From: Aradus depressus
Lineage: Eukaryota; Arthropoda; Insecta; Hemiptera; Aradidae
Assembly (NCBI GenBank): GCA_963662175.1
Contig: OY759221.1
Location: 29,561,027 to 29,625,026, forward strand
Length of the DNA stretch: 64,000 bases
Direction: 5' to 3'
Below are positions 1 to 9,825 of the stretch, piece by piece. Position 1 is the stretch's first letter; the number at the start of each line of letters is the position of its first letter. The notes under the pieces were generated by a model, which searched no databases, had not been told where the DNA came from, and saw only the letters and a program-made list of their open reading frames with translations. A program made the translations under genes and the position numbers.

Positions 1-209
1 ATGTTCTGTTGTTTTCAAGGCAGTACGAATTTTAGCCAATAAGAAAATAGGAGTGCAAAAAAGATGGAGATTTTTTGGTTCCCACGAGGAGAGTGGTGTG
101 TGTGTGTTCAGAGTCAGGTCTGTGAGGATGTCAGTGGAGTGATAAAAAAAGAAATGTGTTTGGTGAAGTGAAAATCGGTTGTCTGAGTACATAGTACCAG
201 GAGGGGAAG

Positions 210-554
210 GTTAGGTTTAGGTTTTATGACTCATGCCCGGGCTTTCACTACGAGGTCATATCGCCTACTACCAGAGCGCTCTTTCGTCACTCTGGTGGAC
301 ATGAGCCCGACTCTACTGTGGGAGTCCTAAATTTTGCCTACCCTAAATTTTTATTCATCTAGGGTAGGGGTCTTTAACGAGTACCTGACATCGTACAGGC
401 TCGGGACCATCGCTTAACGTCCCATCCGAAGGACGGCGTGCTTAAGTTTATTTTACCTCCCAGATAAAATAAACTAAGGGCCTCGGTCGGGCTACGAACC
501 CACGACCTTGAGCTCAGAAGTCAAGCACGCATACCACTGAGCTACCGGCGCCCT
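210..554 (-). mobile_element. tRNA-derived SINE (SINE1), near full length
   Basis: On the minus strand it begins GGGCGCCGGTAGCTCAGTGG with a pol III A box (TAGCTCAGTGG) and a B-box-like GGTTCGTAGCC, followed by a ~270-bp unrelated body and a tail of CCTAA-like repeats next to 210. It is flanked by a 13-bp direct repeat, CCAGGAGGGKAAG (197-209 and 555-567, one mismatch), which is a target site duplication. SINE1 is the most frequent identified element in the window (about 25 pieces). Non-coding and non-autonomous; it must borrow a LINE reverse transcriptase. Confidence 0.9.
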
Positions 555-1044
555 CCAGGAGGGTAAGTGTCCCGGAATGTTAACGTTAAGCAATGATGAG
601 AAGTAGAGGATAAGAGGAAGAAGAAAGAAAAAATGAAATAGTCGAAGAATCAACTCCAGAAGTCAGAAGAGGACGTAGGAGTGATACCTGCAACCCATAG
701 CACATATTGTCCCACCAGTTAATCATCAGATCATCAGTCGGAAAAAATCATGCCAGCTTTTAAATGTGGTAAATTTTATGTGTGTACAACCTGTAACTAA
801 CCCTAAAAAAAAAAAAATTGTTTAAAAAAAAATTTTAATTTAAATAATTCAATTATGAAATGTAACACCTTATCATGTGATTTTTTTTTATTACTTTCAA
901 CCATTTAATCTCATGGTATAGTTTTTTTGGAATTTAAAAGAGGTAAGAGTCGTTACAATATATATATGTGATGGGCTGGTGTTTTACACCTAGGGATCTA
1001 AGCTTCCCCTTTATTATATTAACTGTATGTCCATACTTATACTA
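555..1044. other. AT-rich unassigned stretch
   Basis: After the SINE target duplication there are purine-rich stretches, A/T homopolymers and a short TATATATATG run. I see no gene. Confidence 0.5.
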
Positions 1045-1725
1045 CCTGAACCAAGTCCTTCATGAAGTGCTCAGTCTCCCAGTTTCCTTAATGTACCTGA
1101 GAATGCTCTCATAGTCCAGTTTTCTAAAGTCCTCCTCTGCGATTACATCTCCACCAAAGATGCGGAATCTCATTCGCGCATATCCGGAGCAGATGCCCAG
1201 GAAGTGTGCCGCCGTTTCATCTTCTTCCCCACATCTATCGCAATTAGGACTGTACTTGACTCCCACAGTATGTAGGTGTCTATTGAACGGACCATATCCT
1301 GTGAGAACTCCAGTCAGTTGCCTAAGTTCGTTTCTTTTGAGGTTCAGGATCCCGTCTTTCAGAACTCTGGACTCCCCTCCCAGGAACATCTTCGACTGCC
1401 TGCATGTGGTCTTTTCTTTCCAAGTACGCTCCAAAAGGTCCTTAGTCCATTCTTTGATTCGGGTTCGGTATGCTACCTGAGATATTCCCAGCACCGGCTC
1501 TGGCCCCATAAAAGGCTTACTTGAACCTTCCTTGCTAGTCGGTCTGCCTCTTCGTTTCCCTGGATCCCCGAGTGTCCGGGAACCCGGTAGAGTCCAATCT
1601 TCTTGCAGTTTCCTAGGATGTTTGACTGATTTGCGCACTCCCTTACCAGCCCCTACTTTGATCTGATTTCTGCGCTGGCAAGATATAATAGATGTCTTAC
1701 TACCCTTTCCAGTTTGCCGATTTCG
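1045..1725 (-). pseudogene. non-LTR retrotransposon 3' part: RNase H end and C-terminal zinc-finger region
   Basis: Minus-strand remnant of a Jockey/R1-type element. The RNase H end is seen around 1530-1600 as VPGHSGIQGNEEADRLAR, the usual H-x-G-x-x-G-N-E-x-A-D motif. The open frame at 1060-1638 is in another phase there; after a frameshift near 1520-1530 the same strand continues with a C-terminal Cys/His motif, CDRCGEEDETAAHFLGIC. Upstream a stop codon breaks the RNase H frame near 1660. The 5' RT domain is missing; the sequence stops against the minisatellite at 1736. In an intact element this region would degrade RNA in the RNA:DNA hybrid. Non-functional here. Confidence 0.8.
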
Positions 1726-1735
1726 TTAACAACCC

Positions 1736-1966
1736 TTTCTTCTCTGGCCCTCCTCCCCTTTCTTCTCTAGCCCCCCTCCCCTTTCTTCTCTGGCCCTCCT
1801 CCCCTTTCTTCTCTAGCCCCCCTCCCCTTTCTTCTCTAGCCCCCCTCCCCTTTCTTCTCTAGTCCCCCTCCCCTTTCTTCTTTAGCCCTCCTCCCCTTTC
1901 TTCTCTAGCCCCCCTCCCCTTTCTTCTCTAGCCCCCCTCCCCTTTCTTCTCTAGCCCTCCTCCCCT
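1736..1966. repeat. 23-bp pyrimidine-rich minisatellite, 10 copies
   Basis: Ten tandem copies of a 23-bp unit, TTTCTTCTCTAGCCCCCCTC plus CCC, with a few A/G and C/T variants (CTCTGGCCCTCC, CTTTAGCCCTCC). The plus strand is almost purely pyrimidine throughout, with only the AG or GG pair in each unit breaking it. Confidence 0.95.
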
Positions 1967-2089
1967 TCCTACCCTTAAGCTGATTCGGCTGAAAATTTAT
2001 GTGTCGTCCTTATGAAGTTTTGGACTTATATATTTTTCGTGTTGATACATTCATTCTATCAGTAGTTATTGGGTTATTTGTGGTAAGCC

Positions 2090-2335
2090 AGGTAGAAGTT
2101 TCCCTAGCAGTTTGGATATCACAGAAAGCTGGGTTATAGTTCGGTATGACGAGGCCTGGTCTGGGGTTTTCCCTGGCTTGAGAATCATCTTGACAATTAA
2201 CATCTTCCAGATAACTGTAAAGTAACATATTAATTTACGAAATAAAAGCTAACATTACTTATTACGTTAATTTAATCTCATATATTACATAATAATAATA
2301 TTTATTTCTGTGAAACATTGCTTTCTTATATAGTA
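2090..2335 (-). pseudogene. Jockey-like RT N-terminal fragment, left arm of an inverted pair
   Basis: The minus strand reads ...TTACAGTTATCTGGAAGAT... and, in the RT phase, the motif MILKPGKTPDQASSYR seen in the right arm (2985-3130) is recognisable with changes. The similarity to the right arm includes ~95 bp outside the coding part (2229-2330 against 2885-2985), so the arms are two copies of one element in opposite orientation, not just conserved codons. Broken by stops; no function expected. Confidence 0.75.
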
Positions 2336-2694
2336 AATTAGATTTGGGACTATCTCTACATTCAAGCACAATTCTATCTGAAACTTGCCTTCTTACAATT
2401 CGTTGCTTTTATTCTGAGAACTCCTGCGATTAGCATACCAAAATTTTACGCACTTGAGAGCAGAGCATTTCGGGGGACACTCTTGTCCTTGAATCTTAAA
2501 AACTATATTTCCATTAAAAATTAAAGTTATCAATTATGATGTCTGCAACAATAGTCAATGGCGGTAATCATAATCTTCCCCCCTTCCCCCCGAAAATCAT
2601 AATCATGGTATTGGTGAAAAGGAAAATATTTTTATGTTTCTTATGTCCATTAATGTTTCAAAGGTAAACATAGAACATAGTACCTATGTACATA

Positions 2695-2735
2695 GGGGGC
2701 GCTGGTAGTTCAGAGATAGCGTGTTTGTCTCCTAT
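2695..2735 (+). mobile_element. degenerate SINE1-like head
   Basis: GGGGGCGCTGGTAGTTCAGAGATAGCGTG resembles the SINE1 head, with a modified A box (TAGTTCAGAGA). No B box or body follows, so this may be only a tRNA-like scrap. Confidence 0.35.
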
Positions 2736-2884
2736 CATGGATTTACTTTTAGAAAGACACATTGTTTTCTCTACAAGTTTTACTTGAAGAGATTTTTGAT
2801 TAGGTCATGAATATAAACGGTATCTTGTAAAATAGACTTCAATCGAATCCGATCTCGGATTTTCACCCGATTACAATACTTTAT

Positions 2885-4011
2885 AAGAAAGTAATGTTTC
2901 ACAGAAATGAATATTATTATTATGTAATATATGAGATTAAATTAACGTAATAAGTAATGTTAGCAATTGTTTCGTAAACGAATATGTTATTTTACAGTTA
3001 TCTGGAAGATATCAACTGTCAAGATGATTCTCAAGCCAGGAAAAACCCCAGACCAGGCCTCGTCGTACCGAACTATATGCTTTCTGTGATATCTAAACCG
3101 CTAGAGAAACTTCTACTGGACAGACTAACCTACATTACTGGACAATATAACCTTTTGAGGAGCCAGATCATCAATTTGCCTTTCGACATTCGACAATACA
3201 TCAAAGCCACCAGCTTTGAAAGAAATTAATTTTGCACAGGCGTATTTTTGGACGTTGAAAAAGCTTTTAATGGTATTTACATTACTCAAATTACACACTT
3301 AAAACTCATCTTCCTTATAAATATTATTTAATACTTAAATCATTCCTAGAGAACAGACAATTTAGAGTGTCTGAAGGGATCTTCTTCATTTCATTTTTTG
3401 GAGATCAAAGCTGGAGTTCCCCAATGCAGCTTTCTCAGTCCCTTACTCTTCTCTCTCTACACATCACACATTCCACAACAAAACACACTACTCGCTAAGA
3501 CCCCACACAAGCAAGCTGATACTTACACGAACATTTACACCAACTAACAGATTGGGCCACCAAATGGAGAATGAAGATTAATAGAGACAAATCTGTACAA
3601 ACCGCATTCACTCTCACACACTTCTCCACCAGTTTAAATTAACAAACCAGCCCATTGCTCCTCCTGATACTCTCCGATAGACGCTTAACTTGGACAACCC
3701 ATATCAAACTGAAATGCACAGTCCTTAAAAGACTATTGTCAATGGTCGACGATCCACATTATCACCGGAAAGCAAACTTCCATCCCATTGCCGCTGCACC
3801 ATTGAACGCTTCCAATATCACACTGCATAATGACCTCAACATCCCATTTATACTCTCTATTATCCAGGACACGCTATTAAAATGTTCAAGTCAAACTGCA
3901 TCCATGGGCGCTCTCCCCTTCATGACAGAAGGACCTGCTCCAGGACTAGCCTGGACTCCTGAACCCATGCCACTTGCTAATGACGAATTACATGTCGTTG
4001 TAAATAGTTAT
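2885..4011 (+). pseudogene. Jockey-like reverse transcriptase pseudogene
   Basis: RT blocks can be followed in order across changing frames: MILKPGKTPDQASSYRT (about 3022-3070), LSVISKPLEKLLLDRL (about 3080-3127), FLDVEKAFN (about 3247-3275, the first catalytic Asp block), AGVPQCSFLSPLLFSLYTS (about 3412-3468), then DWATKWRMKINRDKS (about 3553-3597) and LSDRRLTWTTHIK (about 3670-3710). The F/YADD catalytic block between 3470 and 3550 is lost. The end, NASNITLHNDLNIPF near 3810-3850, matches the tail of the better copy at 61.9-62.7 kb (NKVLHRDLSIPT). At least four frameshifts or stops; the RNase H end is missing and SINE1 follows directly. It would have copied element RNA at the target site. 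Confidence 0.8.
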
Positions 4012-4275
4012 TCTGGGCTTTAACTATGAGGGCAAATCCTCTACTAACAAAGCGCTCTTTTATCGGACATGAGCCCGACTTTATTATGGGAGTTCTAAAT
4101 TTTGCCTATCTTAAATGTTTATTCAACTAGGGTAGGGGTCTTTAACGAGTACCTGACATCGTACAGGCTCAATGTTCCATCCGAAGGATGGCGTGCTCAA
4201 TTTTTCAACTTTCCAGATAAAAAACCTAAGAGCCTTGGCCGGGGCTTAGTAAACAAGCACGCTATCGGCGCCCTT
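4012..4275 (-). mobile_element. SINE1, degenerate
   Basis: Recognised by the body blocks GACATCGTACAGGCTC and CCATCCGAAGGATGGCGTGC and the head end TATCGGCGCCC at 4263-4273. The A and B boxes are lost and there are several internal deletions, so it is an old copy. The 3' tail is missing; the copy abuts the RT pseudogene. Confidence 0.8.
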
Positions 4276-5039
4276 TGTCTACTGACTTTGTTAACTAAGG
4301 GTGTTTACAATGATGAACTATTTGTACCGTATGATTTATATGTATATCACAAAAACGGCTTGTATAAACCGTATTATTTAATATTTCATTTGTATTGGAA
4401 CAAGAGTGGTGGAGAGTTGAGCCGTATTTGTACAAGTTGTTTTGACAGCGCTATGATTAAGATGTCTTGATTTTAGGCCAGTTTTGTTAGAACTGTACTG
4501 CTGCCCTTCTCTTCTTAATTAATAACAGCCCTGTTTCGGCAACATATGTGGGCCTCATCAGTTAGGTAGGTGACAGCATGTAGCCCGTTCCTTGTTGTGC
4601 TCCTCAAAGGCGCAGGATAGACCGGAAAACATGGAAAATAGGATAGACGGCAGTTGGGCGAGACAGACATAGACCAGCTGGTGACTTGTGATGGGGAAGT
4701 ATAAAGCCGGTGATTTTTGATGACTATTATTGCTAGTTTTTCAAAAAAATACGTGATTACAGGACTTTTGTATACCAACCACTTGATAGAAATTACTCTC
4801 CCGCCCCCTCAACCCATCTCAGAATCATTTCATACTGACATTACTGGATCAGAAAGTCACACTCACAATAACGCTGTACAATGAAACATAGAACACCAGT
4901 GATGCCAGAATTCTTATACCTAGTAATAATTACTAGATCAGCATATTACATGCTATGCTAGTAGTTATAAACATAGACATAAAATAAATAACATATAAAA
5001 TAACAGATTGGTGTCGTCTCATCTTGAGAACCAGCTAGG
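4276..5039. other. unassigned stretch with a CTGATGA/GAAA motif
   Basis: No gene recognised. On the minus strand at about 4527-4558 it reads CTGATGAGGC...GCCGAAAC: the hammerhead-like core CTGATGA and GAAA on either side of a 3-bp GGC/GCC hairpin with an 11-nt loop. This resembles the motif in retroelement tails elsewhere in the window. Confidence 0.4.
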
Positions 5040-5047
5040 ACTGCTGA

Positions 5048-6117
5048 TTAGGATGGCCACTATTTTAAAAAAGTCAAAATTTTCTTGCTCCGGTACCAAA
5101 AACATGTGTAGAATGATGAAAAAATGTGGCCTGAATTTTTTCAGATTTTTTAAATCATATTAACCGGTGCCTGTAAGAGATCGAATTTTAACAGGGGTTT
5201 TAAATGGGGGTTTTGAACTTTTACCGACTTTTGAGCGTAGTTTCAAATGTTTCAGACATAAAAATCTGAAAATTTACATATTTATGTATTTGGGTCCGCT
5301 GAATTGAAATTCACCGTCAAAATTCAATTTTGACAGTTGTAACTTAATTGTCATCAGTTGTCATTAATTTTTGAAAAATATCAATTTCATGAAAATATCG
5401 ATGATTGGCGTGATTTTATATGTTTTTCGGGTCGCTGATTACAATTTTATGGTCAAAATTCGTTTTTTGACAGTTAAAGCTGTAGAAAACTGTCAACAAT
5501 TCATATAGATCCACTATTGCACAAGAAAATCGATTATATAGCTTTTTAGGTCACGAAACTTGAATTTTTGTTAATTTTTTTATTTTTTGTTAATTCAAGT
5601 TTCGTGACCTAAAAATCTATATAATCGATATTTATAATCGTTATTCTTGTGCAATAGTGGATCTATATGAATCGTTGACAGTTTTCTACAGATATCACTG
5701 TCAAAAAACGAATTTTGACCAAAAATTTGTAATCAGCGACCCGAAAAACATATAAAATCACGCCAATCATCGATATTTTCATGAAATTGATATTTTTCAA
5801 AAATTAATGACAGTGTTTTGTCAGTTACAACTGTCAAAATTGAATTTTTTCGGTGAATTTCAATTCAGCGGACCCAAAAACATAAATATGTAAATTTTCA
5901 GATTTTTATGTCTGAAAAATTTGAAACTACGCTCAAAAGTCGGTAAAAGTTCAAAACCCCCATTTAAAATCCATGTTAAAATTCGACCTCTTACAGGCAC
6001 CGGTTAATATGATTTAAAAAATCTGAAAAAATTCAGGCCACATTTTTTCGACATTCTACACATGTTTTTGGTACCGGAGCAAGAAAAATTTAACTTTTTT
6101 AAAATAGCGGCAACCCT
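5048..6117. mobile_element. foldback (long inverted repeat) MITE-like element
   Basis: Two arms of about 520 bp (5048-5570 and 5590-6117) are inverted copies at high identity around an A/T-rich centre near 5578. Matching blocks include TTGCTCCGGTACC, TCAGACATAAAAATCTGAAA and GGTCACGAAACTTGAATT. Termini are TTAGGATGGCCACTATTTT on the left and AGGGTTGCCGCTATTTT on the right (inverted). Flanks ACTGCTGA (5040-5047) and ACTGCTTA (6118-6125) look like an 8-bp target duplication with one mismatch, as for hAT elements; a TA duplication cannot be excluded. No coding capacity. Confidence 0.85.
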
Positions 6118-6125
6118 ACTGCTTA

Positions 6126-6395
6126 TAGAAGTGAGCAAATAGATAAAAATAAAAAATGAATGTACAAACCGTTTGGTTTGTGACTCAGATGATGGACAGG
6201 AATAACTCGTCTGTCCCCATCCATGATATTTTAAATTGTTAATGTTTGTTGTTGTAGATTTATTTGTTTTTATTATTTAGTTTTATTCAAAAATTTTTAT
6301 CAGACTGCCTGATGATGAGGGAAACCTCGAAAGCCGGCTAGCTTACTTAAATAAAAAATCTGTGAGAGGTCAGACTACCTTATATTTGACATCCT
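6126..6395 (+). repeat. family A repeat with hammerhead-like motif
   Basis: Contains GACTCAGATGATGGACAGG (about 6181-6199), then CTGATGATGAGG GAAA CCTC GAAA (6309-6332), GCCGGCTAGC and CTGTGAGAGGTCAGACTAC. The same block occurs near 6940, 20155, 21670 (degenerate), 29100, and inverted near 29020 and 37730. CTGATGA and GAAA flank a short GAGG/CCTC hairpin, as in the catalytic core of a hammerhead ribozyme except for one extra T. Class of the parent element unknown. Confidence 0.6.
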
Positions 6396-6668
6396 GTGAA
6401 CATTTGATCTCTAAGGGAGGATGTCTTGAGGGAGCCGTGGCTTGAGTCTTGGGGCTGGGTAGTCTTCCATAGTTCATAATACGCTGGTCCTGCTGCGGTT
6501 TTTAGGGAATCCAGAAACTTCTTCGTCGTCACGAAGTCCTCAACATATGCCATGCCTAGTTCTTGGTGAAGCTGCTTGTTCCTCACGAACCATGACCCGT
6601 TTACTGCCGTGCGCAAAACATTATTTTGCAGCTTCTGGAACCCTTCAAGTTTTTTACCAGATGGTATA
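6396..6668 (-). pseudogene. non-LTR retrotransposon RT C-terminal fragment
   Basis: Minus strand reads LEGFQKLQNNVLRTAVNGSW and then FVRNKQLHQELGMAYVEDF, matching the thumb-side tail of Jockey-type RTs (RN..LH.DLG...V.E). Frame open from about 6665 to 6380 without the catalytic core. Its last residues run into the family A block, so the element boundary is near 6395. Confidence 0.65.
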
Positions 6669-7035
6669 CCCCTTATTTAATAAATAAGAGTTTAAAAAAA
6701 TTTAAATAAACGTATATAAAAAAATTGTCTAACAACAATTTAACAATTTAAAATTTCATGGATGGGGACAGATATGTTATTCTGACTCACAACTGCTGCA
6801 GGTCCAGATTGGGAACAGGAAATACACATAAATGAAATTTTAAATTGATAAATAGTTGTTAGATAGTTTTTTATATACATTTATTTTAAAATAAATGTAT
6901 ATAAATATTATGTTGTTTTCAAGATTATTTTATCAGACTGCCTGATGATGAGGGCAACATCGAAAGCCGGCTAGCAAGAATTAATAAAATCTGTATGAGG
7001 TCAGACCACAGTTTATTTAACAACCTGTGAGACAC
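6669..7035 (+). repeat. family A copy with internal inverted repeat
   Basis: Inverted arms of about 70 bp at 6700-6770 and 6828-6900 (TTTAACAATTTAAAATTTCAT and its complement) are followed by CTGATGATGAGGGCAACATCGAAAGCCGG (6942-6970 area) and TGAGGTCAGACCACA. It is the second copy of the same family within 1 kb and the loop of its hairpin motif has diverged. Confidence 0.55.
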
Positions 7036-7596
7036 TTCCTTTTTCCTATGCTTTGGTGGGCGGTATAATGTCACGCTCATTGATTTTTCTAAACATCATC
7101 CCTAATGAAGTATATTGATGAAATTCAAAATGTCTCAAACATGAATACAGTGTACATCACAAATACAAACATGAATACACAGTACATCAAAGAAAATATT
7201 TTTTCAATTTTGCGATCCCATAAAAGAGCAGATTAATTCTAATAACTGAATTCCCATAGATGTTATTGAATGAAGTTATGTTATCACAGTGTATTTTGAT
7301 GGATTTGAATTAGCATTCAAGTATAAGGTTAAACCTTTGAAAAGGTCCAACAAATTTCCCTGCTTTATGAATTTTAAACAAATTATATATTCTTTCATGA
7401 ATTCGATGTTGTCTTTTCATTGAAATTTAATGTTTTCCGACCCTCCGATTCCAAAAATTAAAGTTCGTAAATCACTGACAATGCAGTTTTTCGCTCTCTC
7501 TCATGCGTGCTCTCTGCCTTACTCAGAGGCTACTGAATCTCCATTCAATATGTTTTTTTGAAAATTGTGTCGATACTACTATTATTTCTCTTTCAT
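7036..7596. other. unassigned stretch
   Basis: A tandem-looking pair, ATGAATACAGTGTACATCA and ATGAATACACAGTACATCA, lies near 7141-7190. Otherwise I see nothing; no coding stretch. Confidence 0.5.
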
Positions 7597-7975
7597 GTAG
7601 CCGATTTGGCTGATAACCAATAAGCGTTGTCGTTATGTAGTGTTGGAAACACATATACAATTTCGTCTCGATATATTCATTCTATCGGGAGTTATGTTTA
7701 CAAACACACTGACAGACAACATTTTTTATAGACTTCAGACCGATTACATAACTTCCCCTATACTTCTGGGGAAATAAAAAATAATTATAATAAAAAATTC
7801 ACTATAAGTCCTGATAGAATGAATATATCAACATGAAATTTTATATGATGTGTCTAGTATCTTATATGGACGCCATTTATTAATTTTCAAACAAATCTGC
7901 TAAAGTGAAAGGTATTGACACGAAGTTTTATAACTAAATCCAAAACCACATAAGGACGACACCTATCAACATATT
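7597..7975. repeat. family R dispersed repeat, two copies in opposite orientation
   Basis: 7597-7775 carries the family R block in minus orientation (GACCGATTACATAACTTCCCC at its right end); 7805-7975 carries it in plus orientation (GATAGAATGAATATATCAAC, GACGACACC). Family R occurs at least 14 times in the window, often as such head-to-tail or head-to-head fragments. No coding frame is conserved between copies; class unknown. Confidence 0.7.
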
Positions 7976-7982
7976 CAAAAGT

Positions 7983-8126
7983 CATGGTGGCCGTACGGGC
8001 TAGAGCGTAGGGCTTTGGTTGCAAGGTCTCAAATTGGTTTGCGGATTCGAATCCCGTCCGGGAGTGAGTTTTATTTCGTAGATAGAACTCCCACCCCTTG
8101 GCCATGGATGTCGTATATAGTGCTAA
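7983..8126 (+). mobile_element. second tRNA-derived SINE family (SINE2), fused to SINE1
   Basis: Head GGTGGCCGTACGGGCTAGAGCG resembles the A box of class II (long variable arm, Leu/Ser type) tRNAs, and GATTCGAATCC at about 8044-8054 fits a B box 50-60 bp later. A short body, GAGTGAGTTTTATTTCGTAGA...CCATGGATGTCGTA, follows and recurs inverted at 55.7 kb. It runs directly into a headless SINE1 at 8127. Confidence 0.7.
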
Positions 8127-8394
8127 TGCGTGCTTGCCTTCTGAGCTCAAGATCGTGGTTTCAAAACCCGGCCGAGGCCCTTAGTTTATTTTATCTGGGA
8201 GGTAAAATAAACTTAAGCATGCCTTCCTTCGGATGGGTTAAGCGATGGTCCCGAGCCTGAACGATGTCAGGTACTCGTTAAAGACCCCCTCCTTAGGTGA
8301 ATAAAAATTTACGTTAGGCAAAATTTAGAACATGTTCACCAGAGTGAGAAAAGAACGCTCTGTGGTAGTAGGCGATATGACCTCGTAGTTAAAT
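8127..8394 (+). mobile_element. SINE1 lacking its A-box head
   Basis: Starts at TGCGTGCTTGCCTTCTGAGC, so the first ~35 bp including the A box are missing, and continues through GGTTTCAAAACCCGGCCGAGG to GATATGACCTCGTAGTTAAA. The CCTAA tail is lost. Its 5' end joins SINE2 exactly, giving a composite. Confidence 0.85.
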
Positions 8395-9690
8395 GAATAG
8401 AGGAAGGGTGCAATTCACGCTGGGGAAGTGCATAGCCGTTGATTCACATATTACTTTTTTACAGCGTTACATCCCACCACCATTAGTCTTGGCCTCCTCA
8501 AGACAACTCGTTCGTACTGTTTGGCTCTGGGCCAGCCTCTCATCCCAAATGTGTTGTCCAGCTTCAGCCATATTGGACCCTTCTTCTGCCTCCGGTCTCA
8601 CATCTAGCAACTTCTTGAAAGTGTATACATAAATTCAGAAGCCTTTGAATAAGAAGTCTATTGTTTTTAAACCCAATGGAAGGTAAAGAGGAGGAACGAA
8701 AAATCAGCTTCATGTACCCTATTTTCGGCAAATCGTCAATAAAAGTGTTTGTTTTGTTGTTGTTTTTGTACAGATTGTAATTCACAAAAACAGGTTTCGA
8801 TGCAGGTTTTGTTCTTTAGAAAAGCCGGTTGTTTGATACGTCGGTTTTTGCATGATGTCGCTATGTGGTTTTCTAATCTGTAAATGGCGATAGCTGTGAT
8901 AGTTTTGTTATCCTTAGGATACCGAAGAGTTTGTGAGTACTCAATCAAAATTACCTCCTCGTAGTTGGAATTTGCCAAAAGTATGAGCCTCAAGTATTGA
9001 AATGAAATGAAAATAAATTTCATTATTCTGGGACCGAGGTCCCCTAAGAATAAATACATCCAGAGTAAAGACCAGGAAACAATAAAATATAGTATCAGTA
9101 CAAATAAATAAAAGGTAGGTAAATAAAAATTAGTGCTACATTCGAGAAAAATTATACAATTAAAAAAATAGATAAAATATTAACAGAAAAAAACATTAAA
9201 TTGACAACTTCATTATGATGAAAAATAAATAAATAAAAGTATCTATATAAATAAAAGAAAGTAAGTAAAAAAGAAAAAAAGAAAATGTTTATAACTTAGA
9301 AAAAAAAATAAAATTGATAATATAAATCGACCGAGCATAATACTATGATGGTTGATTATAAAAGAGAAGAAAGGATGCCCAGCCAAGGTTTGAAATAAAA
9401 TTAATTTTAGAAAGTAGGAGCTAGATAGAGAAGTGTGAGGAGAAAGAAGAAAAAGAAAATAGTGAAAATAAAAAAAAGATAAAAATAAATAAATTCATGA
9501 TAAAAATATATAAATGTGTAAAATGAACCAAAAAGGAATAATATTGATTATGATCGAATAATTTAGGAAATATGATAAAAAAAATATATAATAAAAATAG
9601 AGAATGACAAAGAAAAAAAAGAGAGAGAAAAAAAAAGGGACAAGTAATTTGAATACATTGATAATTGAGGTTGACGAATTAGAGAATACG
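8395..9690. other. AT-rich unassigned stretch
   Basis: Up to about 9060 the composition is mixed with no recognised frame; a palindrome GGGACCGAGGTCCC lies at 9030-9043. From 9060 to 9690 it is A-rich with AAATAAATAAA runs. Nothing gene-like. Confidence 0.5.
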
Positions 9691-9825
9691 GGGGAGAGAT
9701 CAAAGGGGAGTGGATTGTTTAGTGAAGAGATATTGGAATAGTGAGGATTTGAAGGAAGCCACGGAAGGAGAGTGACGCATTGGGGCAGGCAGGGAGTTGC
9801 AAAGAGAGGAGGCCTGGACAAGGAA
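9691..9825 (-). pseudogene. non-LTR retrotransposon RT C-terminal tail
   Basis: Minus strand reads HRSSAFHNSFLVQASSLCNS then LPAPMRHSPSVASFKSSLFQ, the typical extreme C-terminus of many insect LINE RTs (F..SF..R...LWN.LP......S...FK..L..Y). The array next door repeats sequence from just upstream in the same element. Catalytic domains absent. Confidence 0.65.

Noticed and set aside
7983..8060. Leu/Ser tRNA gene
   Set aside because: The arms do not close as a full tRNA, and the same head with the same body recurs at 55.7 kb; better explained as a SINE head.
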